Source of the DNA: Spirochaetales bacterium
Lineage (GTDB): Bacteria; Spirochaetota; Spirochaetia; SZUA-6; DRHE01
Direction of reading: 5' to 3'
Length of the DNA: 5,275 bases
Assembly (NCBI GenBank): GCA_011049745.1
Contig: DRHE01000208.1
Coordinates: 1 to 5,275 of the forward strand
Under the pieces are notes generated by a model. It was given only the letters and a program-made list of their open reading frames with translations, was not told the DNA's origin and ran no database searches. Both the position numbers and the translations under genes were made by a program. Of this stretch, positions 1 through 4,983 are shown piece after piece; positions within the stretch are counted from its first letter, which is position 1, and each line of letters begins with the position of its first letter.

Positions 1-409
1 ATATCAGGGTTATTTCACCGTAAATACCGGAGTTCAAGGGAATCCGGTGGGAACTGTCCTTGGTGCTGGCCAGAATAAAACGGCTTAAAGAGAGAATTCC
101 CGGATCAAGGTTTACCTTTCTATTTTCTTTTTCCGCGAAACTCCGCTCTATTTTTACTGTAATCAGCTTAATAGCCGCCAACCGGTCAGGTTCAACCAAT
201 TGCTTAAAGGATACAAAAAACCGCATAATCGGAGAGCCCATCTCTTTATCATAGTAGCGGGTAAATGAAAAATCTAAAAGCTCACTGATATAATCCGGCG
301 GGCCAAACTCCGCCTCAATAGCAGTAAGAAGGTCTTCCCGATATTCAAGGCGGCTGATCAAGATACCTGTAACCAATTTTTCTCGGCTAAATAATTCATG
401 AACAGCCAT
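1..409 (-). CDS. DUF4416 family protein, C-terminus cut by window edge
   Basis: The minus-strand frame opens with ATG at 409-407 and stays open to the left edge, giving 136 residues. A GGAG Shine-Dalgarno site at 420-417 lies seven bases before the ATG and supports this start. I recognise the DUF4416 pattern: an N-terminal strand (KLVTGILIS, residues 11-19), the YYDKEMG motif at 52-58, a VSF..L segment near 66-71, IKLITVKIE at 80-88, NLDPG at 100-104, LASTKD at 113-118, HRI at 121-123 and a GIYGEITL end at 128-135. Family members are, as I recall, somewhat under 200 residues, so roughly the last quarter lies outside the window. Small departures from the usual pattern are PGI where PGY is common and HRIP where HRIY is common. 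No biochemical function is established for the family. It has no signal peptide or membrane segment, so it is presumably cytoplasmic. It is divergent from the helical-protein gene at 464, so the two could share regulatory DNA, though no clear promoter is visible for this one. Confidence 0.87.
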   Translation of the reverse strand, partial: MAVHELFSREKLVTGILISRLEYREDLLTAIEAEFGPPDYISELLDFSFTRYYDKEMGSPIMRFFVSFKQLVEPDRLAAIKLITVKIERSFAEKENRKVNLDPGILSLSRFILASTKDSSHRIPLNSGIYGEITLI

Positions 410-426
410 AATTTAACTCCATCCAA

Positions 427-455
427 TTGCCAAGGGCTTAAGTTTATCTTATAAT
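427..455 (+). promoter_or_regulatory. Strong sigma-70-type promoter of the 475-residue gene
   Basis: The -35 box TTGCCA (427-432, five of six matches to TTGACA) and the -10 box TATAAT (450-455, perfect) are separated by exactly 17 bases. The expected transcription start, about seven bases past the -10 box, is near position 462, two bases before the ATG at 464. No Shine-Dalgarno sequence lies between the -10 box and the ATG, so the mRNA would be leaderless or nearly so. The boxes are read directly; the start point is inferred. Confidence 0.75.
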
Positions 456-463
456 CACCTTAT

Positions 464-1891
464 ATGGAAGAGAATTCAGACTACAGTGGCCGGTTAGAAG
501 CCTCACTCGAAGCCAGGGCTAAGTTCATTGAAGAAAAGCGACTGACGCATTTAAAAGAGAACTTCAGGATTTTCCAGACCCTGTTTGAAAGCATCTACAA
601 TATTCTCTTGAGAAAATCCCTGATCCAGGAAGATCCATATAAATATGAACAGAAAATATCTGAAATCTCTCTGCCGCCAAGGGATAATTTTATTGAATCT
701 GAAAAACAGGAAAAAATGAGCCAGCGGTTGTCTGAATTCCACAGTCAGCTTGATTTTCTAAACAACTACTACCAGTTCAGCCTGGAATTTCTAAACCTTA
801 ACCGGATTAAACTGATAGTGGGGCTGGTCAAATACATAAACTGGCAGAACTTAAGGATAACTTCCTCAAATATTACCACCATGGTATTGGCGGAATATGT
901 GGAAAAAATCAAACAGGGTACTGATAAAGTATCGACGGGGATTATTAAAGATGCAGTCAACCAATTAGATAATACTACCAAACAGATCATGGCCGCGCTC
1001 AGTGAGATCACTTTTTGGCTGCGGGAGAATTACAAACTGGAATTGCGGATAAAAATATTCTCCCGGCTCCCGGATATGAAAGCAGGTGAACCGCCAAAGG
1101 ATGGTATAATTAAAACAGTTAAAAGAATGTTCGTACAGAGTATGCAGGGTTCACCCTTTTTCACCTCATTAGTGGAAGAGGTGCTGGCCGAGGATTACTC
1201 GAGCCAAAGCAGAGAACTGCAGCAGATCATATTGGAAAAACTGGCAATTAAGGAAGTTAAACCCAGAAAAAAGAAGCAGGAACCTGCCTATAAAGCTGTA
1301 CTATTAGAGGCTATCCGAAACCTGACCAAATCCGGCATTACCTTAAAGGATGGACTGGCCAAGCTCTATGACAACAGCTTGATACTCAATTCCCGAAAAG
1401 TTACTTTAGGTGAAAAATTTTCCCGCTGGGTCAGAAGAACAATTCAGAAGGGAGAGGATGAACAGATATTCGAAGTGGAATACTTTGACGGCACAACCTC
1501 AACAGCAAGAATTGAAAAAATCACTTTTAATCACTTTTACCAGGAAAGCCAAAAAAAGGCAAGGCTTTTTATGACCCTTGCCAATAAAATGAGCACCGCT
1601 TACCAGCGTCTGGAAGGAGCAGGCGAAGAACAGATGTTTGACTTTCTGGCCAAGAACCTTGGCGATCTTCAGCTGATATATAGAAGAATGGAAGGGTTAA
1701 GCACCTACTTCAGAAGCGAATTCACCCAGTCGGAAAGGAATAAACTAAAGGGTATAAAGCTGGAGCTTGCTGCTCTGAAAAACTCCATTGTAAAAACAAA
1801 TAAAATCAAACATGACTACGTGTCCGGAAAAGAAGAGGAACAGCAGATGAAGAAGCTTGGCATTAGAATGGAAGATGATCAAACCCGGTAA
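464..1891 (+). CDS. Helical soluble protein of unknown function, 475 residues
   Basis: I cannot assign a function. The protein is rich in Lys, Glu, Leu and Ile, looks almost wholly alpha-helical, and has no signal peptide or hydrophobic membrane segment, so it is probably cytoplasmic. Residues 9-66 form a long charged helical stretch (LKENFRIF, FESIYNILL, LIQEDPYKYEQKISEI) that looks well conserved and may be the family signature. Residues 84-200 hold further long helices, 264-272 are a very basic linker (PRKKK), and 335-352 read as a short beta element (IFEVEYFDGTTSTARI). The tail from about 365 is again helical and charged, with coiled-coil character. The next in-frame ATG is at residue 85, so the start at 464 is the only good one, although no Shine-Dalgarno precedes it. 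Its last 13 bases overlap the 3' end of the opposing aromatic-pathway gene. I recall similar unnamed proteins in spirochaetes, but only from memory. A slippery A-run with an adjacent hairpin lies at 1552-1582. Confidence 0.85.
   Translation: MEENSDYSGRLEASLEARAKFIEEKRLTHLKENFRIFQTLFESIYNILLRKSLIQEDPYKYEQKISEISLPPRDNFIESEKQEKMSQRLSEFHSQLDFLNNYYQFSLEFLNLNRIKLIVGLVKYINWQNLRITSSNITTMVLAEYVEKIKQGTDKVSTGIIKDAVNQLDNTTKQIMAALSEITFWLRENYKLELRIKIFSRLPDMKAGEPPKDGIIKTVKRMFVQSMQGSPFFTSLVEEVLAEDYSSQSRELQQIILEKLAIKEVKPRKKKQEPAYKAVLLEAIRNLTKSGITLKDGLAKLYDNSLILNSRKVTLGEKFSRWVRRTIQKGEDEQIFEVEYFDGTTSTARIEKITFNHFYQESQKKARLFMTLANKMSTAYQRLEGAGEEQMFDFLAKNLGDLQLIYRRMEGLSTYFRSEFTQSERNKLKGIKLELAALKNSIVKTNKIKHDYVSGKEEEQQMKKLGIRMEDDQTR
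1552..1582 (+). other. Slippery heptamer A AAA AAG abutting a 7-bp hairpin
   Basis: In the reading frame of the helical protein, codons 363-365 are CAA AAA AAG, which creates the -1 frameshift heptamer A AAA AAG at 1552-1558, the same heptamer used in E. coli dnaX. An AGGA core lies upstream at 1542-1545. A perfect inverted repeat, GGCAAGG (1558-1564) and CCTTGCC (1576-1582) with an 11-base loop, follows at once. A -1 slip would add nine codons and stop at TAA 1585-1587, giving a product of about 374 residues. The hairpin begins inside the heptamer instead of five to nine bases downstream, so canonical stimulation is doubtful. The sequence elements are certain; any frameshifting is speculation. 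Confidence 0.3.
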
Positions 1892-3774
1892 ATTCCCAGC
1901 ACCCTGAAATCATTGGCTTCCTTTTTAAGCTGCTCAACTGCCTGGAAAAATATTTCAATCTCTGCTGGAACATCAACATCAACATAGAACATCTGTTCCC
2001 ACGGTTTTCCGGGTATGGGCCGGGATTCCAGTTTTTTCATATTGATATTTCCATCAGCAAGCACTTTCAGGGCCAGAAACAAAGAGCCCGGTTTGTTGGC
2101 AGTGGAAAAAACTAAAGCGGCTTTATCCGGATTATCAAAACCGGCACGCTCCTCGCGGGCGATAATCACAAAACGGGTGTAATTGCGGCTGTTAGTCTCT
2201 ATACCTGCTTTCAATATCTGCATTTTATATACCCCGGCTGCTTCATCTCCGGCGATAGCTGCATTCTCCTTTTTACCATCTTTGGCCACGAAAGCCACCG
2301 ACCCGGCTGTATCATAGTATGAGACTCTTTCCCACTGTGGATATTTATCTAAAAACTTGGTGCATTGAGACAGTCCTTGTGGATGTGAATATACTCTTTT
2401 TATATCTTCAATTTTCGCTCCGGGCAGAGTAATCAGATTATGTTCAATTCTGATTGTCTTTTCACCTACTATTTTTAAATCCGGGAACTGCAGCAGTAGA
2501 TCGTAATTCTGGTGAATGGAACCTGAAAGGGTATTCTCCAGGGGGATCACTCCATAATCCGCTTTTCCCTGCAGAATAGAGTTAAAGACATCCCGAAACT
2601 CCCGGTGCGGTACCGCCCGGCTTCCTTCCGGAAAGTAGCGATTGACAGCAGTTTCGCTGTAAGCGCCCCGCTCCCCCTGAAAGGCAACCTGCCATTTCTC
2701 TTCCCTGCCTGCTTTCACAGATTCTCTCATAGTCGGATAGATACCGAGTTTCTCCGGAAGCCTGGCTACCTCTTTGCCTAAAACCGGGGCTAAAGCCTCG
2801 ATATCGCGCATCAGCTTTTCAAATTGTACTCCAAAGAGGGACTGCGGCCCATCGGAAAGCGCTTTCTCGGGGTGTGGATGTACCTCAATGATCAAGCCAT
2901 CTGCTCCTGCCGCCATCGCAGCTAATGCCATGGGCAGCACTTTAGCCCTGATACCGGTGCCATGGCTGGGATCCACAATAATGGGCAGGTGACTCAGCTT
3001 CTTAACCACCGGGATAGCCGAAATATCTAAAGTATTGCGGGTATAGGTTTCAAAGGTTCTGATACCCCGCTCGCAGAGGATTACATAATCCGTACCATGA
3101 GCCAGGAGATATTCAGCGGACATTAACAGATCCTCAATTGTTGCGGCCAACCCCCTTTTAAGCAATACCGGCTTGCCCAGTGCGCCGACCTTTTTCAGCA
3201 GCTCAAAGTTCTGCATATTACGGGCGCCGATCTGCAGAATATCAATATACTCTTTGAACATATCCGCCTGCTCGGGAGCAACTATCTCCGAAACTGTAGC
3301 TAAGCCCGTGGCCTCCCCGGCTTCTTTGAGATATTTCAACCCCTCCTCACCCAGACCCTGGAATGAATAGGGAGATGTCCTGGGTTTATAAGCGCCGCCT
3401 CGGAGAATTACTGCACCCGATTCCTTGACCATGGCGGCAGCTTCCAGAATCTGCTCTCTGGATTCCACTGCACAGGGACCGGCCATTACCGCTATACGGC
3501 CGCCGCCGATCTTTACATCTCCCACAGGAACAACGGTATCTTCACCTTTAAATTCCCGGGAGGCCAGTTTATAGGGTTTGGTTATGGGAATAACCCTGGC
3601 TACTCCCGGCAGTAGCTCCACCACCCGCTGATCAATGGGGACCAATCCCACGGCAGCCAGTACCGTTTCTTCTTCTCCCTGGATTTCGCGGATCTTAAAA
3701 CCTTTATCCTCGAGAAAGCGGACAATATCTTTTTTAATATTTTCTTTTATGGAATGTTCTAAAACAATAATCAT
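1879..3774 (-). CDS. Fused DAHP synthase (type I-beta) and prephenate dehydratase
   Basis: This 631-residue cytoplasmic enzyme should catalyse two separate steps of aromatic amino acid synthesis: phosphoenolpyruvate plus erythrose 4-phosphate to DAHP, and prephenate to phenylpyruvate. Residues 1-70 match the ferredoxin-like regulatory domain of Thermotoga-type DAHP synthase. Residues 71-338 are the TIM barrel, with GPC at 99-101, RGGAYKPRTSPYSFQG at 125-140, QIGARN at 181-186, LLKRG at 204-208, CERG at 234-237, DPSHG at 268-272 and HPHPEKALSDGPQSL at 299-313. Its metal ligands appear to be Cys101, His271, Glu297 and Asp308, one off Thermotoga numbering. After a linker at about 339-360, prephenate dehydratase spans 361-540, with GERGAYSE at 367-374, IPLENTLSGSI at 410-420 and the catalytic TRF at 533-535. 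An ACT domain fills 549-631 with ESRP at 583-586; the E. coli GALV motif is GSLF here. All catalytic motifs are intact. No chorismate mutase domain is present. The ATG at 3774 matches the start of Thermotoga homologues but has no Shine-Dalgarno site. Symbols aroF and pheA would describe the two halves, but no accepted name for the fusion is known to me. Confidence 0.95.
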   Translation of the reverse strand: MIIVLEHSIKENIKKDIVRFLEDKGFKIREIQGEEETVLAAVGLVPIDQRVVELLPGVARVIPITKPYKLASREFKGEDTVVPVGDVKIGGGRIAVMAGPCAVESREQILEAAAMVKESGAVILRGGAYKPRTSPYSFQGLGEEGLKYLKEAGEATGLATVSEIVAPEQADMFKEYIDILQIGARNMQNFELLKKVGALGKPVLLKRGLAATIEDLLMSAEYLLAHGTDYVILCERGIRTFETYTRNTLDISAIPVVKKLSHLPIIVDPSHGTGIRAKVLPMALAAMAAGADGLIIEVHPHPEKALSDGPQSLFGVQFEKLMRDIEALAPVLGKEVARLPEKLGIYPTMRESVKAGREEKWQVAFQGERGAYSETAVNRYFPEGSRAVPHREFRDVFNSILQGKADYGVIPLENTLSGSIHQNYDLLLQFPDLKIVGEKTIRIEHNLITLPGAKIEDIKRVYSHPQGLSQCTKFLDKYPQWERVSYYDTAGSVAFVAKDGKKENAAIAGDEAAGVYKMQILKAGIETNSRNYTRFVIIAREERAGFDNPDKAALVFSTANKPGSLFLALKVLADGNINMKKLESRPIPGKPWEQMFYVDVDVPAEIEIFFQAVEQLKKEANDFRVLGIYRV

Positions 3775-3780
3775 GGATAG

Positions 3781-3810
3781 ATGCTAGCTGGTTAGTTAAA
3801 TAATTGTCAA
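3781..3810 (-). promoter_or_regulatory. Promoter of the DAHP synthase-prephenate dehydratase gene
   Basis: On the minus strand a perfect -35 box TTGACA (3810-3805) is followed after 18 bases by the -10 box TAGCAT (3786-3781, four of six matches to TATAAT). Only six bases separate the -10 box from the ATG at 3774, so the expected transcription start falls on the A of the start codon. No Shine-Dalgarno site lies between, consistent with a leaderless mRNA. This leaves no room for a leader-peptide attenuator or T-box from this promoter, so control would have to be at initiation or through the protein's own sensor domains. Confidence 0.6.
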
Positions 3811-3874
3811 GCGGGCCGGCAGAAATGTGGCTGCCCAATTGTCGCCTATCCGCGGCCGGTAATGCAGCTATCCA

Positions 3875-3901
3875 CAGCCGCTGGTAATCTGCCGCCGGCT
3901 G
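3875..3901. repeat. Inverted repeat CAGCCG/CGGCTG in GC-rich spacer
   Basis: Arms CAGCCG (3875-3880) and CGGCTG (3896-3901) are perfect complements with a 15-base loop. It lies about 65 bases upstream of the -35 box of the aromatic-pathway gene. No T-tract follows on either strand, so it is not a standard intrinsic terminator. It could be a protein-binding site or mRNA-stabilising hairpin; six pairs in GC-rich DNA may also be chance. Confidence 0.35.
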
Positions 3902-3950
3902 CTTGATAACCCCCGGACAAATACCGGCCAATGATAACCGCCCTATCAAG
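3902..3950 (-). repeat. Nested inverted repeat at the 3' end of the transglycosylase gene
   Basis: Outer arms CTTGATA (3902-3908) and TATCAAG (3944-3950) are perfect 7-base complements. An inner CCGG pair (3913-3916 and 3924-3927) has a 7-base loop. The direct repeat GATAACC occurs at 3905-3911 and 3933-3939. The outer arm includes the stop codon of the transglycosylase gene (3948-3946), so the hairpin would form at the very end of that message. There is no U-tract, so it may protect the 3' end or act as a weak or factor-dependent terminator. The repeats are seen; the role is inferred. Confidence 0.4.
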
Positions 3951-4653
3951 AATCCCCGGCCACCTCGCTTAAAGTTACCACTCTATCGGCTCTTAACACC
4001 TCTCGCTGGAATTTGTCTTTTAAATTTTCCTTATACTCTATGACCTGAGCCACATATTTAAGCGTACTGTAAGGTGTACCGCGGATGACACCATAGGTGC
4101 CGGCATTATACATGGCCAATGCAACTATCTCACTCTTGCCCTCATTTAAACAAAAACGCAAATGCGCCAGGCCATGACGGGCATTGATCTCCGGGTTGTA
4201 AAAATCACCTTCTTCCAGCACAGGGAAAGTTTTGGAATTCAACTGGAAGAGACCTCTATCTATTGAATCGGCATTTCGATTAACAGCCCTATTTTTATAC
4301 CTGCTTTCCACCCAGGCCAGGGAGAAAGCTAAAGAGAGAGTAATATTGTTTTTTTCCGCATAGGTTAAAATAGGAAGCGTCACCGCCATATCTCCGGTAA
4401 CCTTTGAGTAAAAATCAATTATTATCCCTTTAGTCTTACTATGCCTGTACAGGTAGAGCTCCAGGTCTTCATTTTCATCTCTCTGAGCCAGCAGGGATTC
4501 AATGGTATATAATGTGTCTAAAGCAGCTGATCCACCATCTCCTTCACTGCGGCTAAAGTATTCTGCAGAACAACCCAGTAAAGCGATGCTCACCAGGCTT
4601 AAAAGGCAAATCAGCCTTCTTTTCCGTTTATTATATGTACTGATCATATCCAT
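3946..4653 (-). CDS. Lytic transglycosylase (SLT domain) lipoprotein
   Basis: The predicted 235-residue protein should cleave the N-acetylmuramic acid to N-acetylglucosamine bond of peptidoglycan, anchored by a lipid on the periplasmic side or in the outer membrane. I place the start at ATG 4653-4651 because GGAG at 4662-4659 sits five bases before it and because it gives a compact lipoprotein signal: basic residues 9-13 (KRKRR), hydrophobic 14-26 and lipobox LLGC with Cys28 as the lipidated residue. A start at 4710 would add 19 residues with no ribosome site. The SLT-like domain covers about residues 92-210: WVESR with probable catalytic Glu116, GLFQLN at 134-139, a conserved NPEINARHGLAHLRFCL segment around 153-169, AMYNAG at 180-185 and a downstream Tyr200. 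All expected landmarks are intact. Residues 29-90 are a linker-like region without a recognised domain. The closest resemblance I recall is to spirochaetal SLT lipoproteins. The next gene downstream is 171 bases away with its own promoter, so this is probably monocistronic. Confidence 0.9.
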   Translation of the reverse strand: MDMISTYNKRKRRLICLLSLVSIALLGCSAEYFSRSEGDGGSAALDTLYTIESLLAQRDENEDLELYLYRHSKTKGIIIDFYSKVTGDMAVTLPILTYAEKNNITLSLAFSLAWVESRYKNRAVNRNADSIDRGLFQLNSKTFPVLEEGDFYNPEINARHGLAHLRFCLNEGKSEIVALAMYNAGTYGVIRGTPYSTLKYVAQVIEYKENLKDKFQREVLRADRVVTLSEVAGDS

Positions 4654-4662
4654 TATATCTCC
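4654..4662 (-). promoter_or_regulatory. Ribosome binding site deciding the transglycosylase start
   Basis: GGAG at 4662-4659 is followed by five bases and the ATG at 4653-4651. A second in-frame ATG two codons later would be 11 bases from GGAG, and the upstream ATG at 4710-4708 has no comparable site. This makes 4653 the preferred start and trims a non-signal-like extension from the lipoprotein signal peptide. Confidence 0.75.
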
Positions 4663-4736
4663 ATAAAATCTATGAACTGGATAGTTACTACTTTTTTTAG
4701 CAAAAGGCAATAGCTGATGTAAGATTAATCAAGGGA

Positions 4737-4912
4737 AAACTAAAGGCCGAAGGCCGAAGGCCGAAGCTGCCAGCAGGGTAGCCTGCCAGGGCGGGCCTGA
4801 AATGGCGCATGTGATTGCCTCATCGAAGATCGCGTTTGCTGCTTCTTCCTCGCGACCTTGAAATCCAACCGGATTCAGGTACGACTGGAGTGCAGCCACG
4901 GTTCGACAATAA
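4737..4912. other. GC-rich intergenic block between AT-rich flanks
   Basis: The gap between the transglycosylase gene and the startless frame (4654-4983) exceeds 300 bases. Its centre is visibly richer in G and C than the strongly AT-rich stretches on either side (about 4664-4740 and 4906-4985). It begins with the 7-base tandem repeat. It also holds a perfect hairpin GCAGG (4773-4777), loop GTAG, CCTGC (4782-4786), and an imperfect hairpin at about 4855-4878 in which ATCC pairs with GGAT around the loop AACC. A 70-residue minus-strand open frame crosses it (4941-4729), but it starts with TTG in AT-rich sequence, has no ribosome site and runs through the tandem repeat, so I do not call it. The block may be an interspersed repeat, a small insertion or a structured RNA; I found no terminal inverted repeats, target duplication or known RNA family. 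Confidence 0.35.
4744..4766. repeat. Three tandem copies of a 7-base unit AGGCCGA
   Basis: AGGCCGA is repeated head to tail at 4744-4750, 4751-4757 and 4758-4764, with two bases of a fourth copy. Each unit junction can pair GGCC with GGCC. On the minus strand the block is followed by a T-rich run (4745-4736), so it could act as a weak terminator for a transcript coming from the right. A 7-base unit of this kind can also arise by slippage. The repeat is certain; the function is not. Confidence 0.7.
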
Positions 4913-4931
4913 TATACATAAATATTTCTTT

Positions 4932-4958
4932 TTGTAAACAATTCTAATAAAGTATAAT
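4932..4958 (+). promoter_or_regulatory. Possible promoter for the rightmost frame
   Basis: A perfect -10 box TATAAT lies at 4953-4958 on the plus strand. The best -35 candidate, TTGTAA at 4932-4937, has four of six matches but only a 15-base spacer, which is short. The region is very AT-rich, so a chance TATAAT is quite possible. If used, transcription would start near 4965, just before TAGGA (4967-4971), a weak Shine-Dalgarno-like sequence with no suitable start codon after it. Confidence 0.35.
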
Positions 4959-4983
4959 TACCAGCGTAGGATTATATAAATAA

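Noticed and set aside
60..254. Plus-strand open frame of 64 residues
   Set aside because: It is antisense to the DUF4416 gene, whose family motifs on the opposite strand are unmistakable.
410..476. Promoter for the DUF4416 gene on the minus strand
   Set aside because: TATAAG at 453-448 resembles a -10 box, but no -35 box lies at a suitable distance and it overlaps the strong plus-strand promoter, so support is too weak to call.
551..1011. Two minus-strand open frames within the helical-protein gene
   Set aside because: Both are shadows antisense to a long, coherent plus-strand gene and have no ribosome sites or recognisable motifs.
1547..1570. Possible intrinsic terminator from AGCC, GGCT and a T-run inside the helical-protein gene
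   Set aside because: The stem is only four pairs, the T-run is short, and it lies in the middle of an intact reading frame. The stronger alternative pairing at 1558-1582 has no T-tract after it.
2774..3370. Two plus-strand open frames within the DAHP synthase half
   Set aside because: They are antisense to fully conserved catalytic motifs and are rich in Ser, Pro and Ala, as expected of shadow frames.
3734..3949. Minus-strand open frame of 71 residues in the spacer before the fusion gene
   Set aside because: It starts with TTG, lacks a ribosome site, runs through the palindromes and promoter into the fusion gene in another frame, and its translation does not resemble a folded protein.
4654..4710. 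Upstream ATG at 4710 that would lengthen the transglycosylase by 19 residues
   Set aside because: It has no Shine-Dalgarno site and puts a polar extension before the lipoprotein signal, whereas ATG 4653 has GGAG five bases away and a compact signal peptide.
4729..4941. Minus-strand open frame of 70 residues across the GC-rich block
   Set aside because: It starts with TTG in AT-rich sequence with no ribosome site, and its end is a translation of the 7-base tandem repeat. It is more likely a by-product of the repeat-like block, though homologues were not searched.
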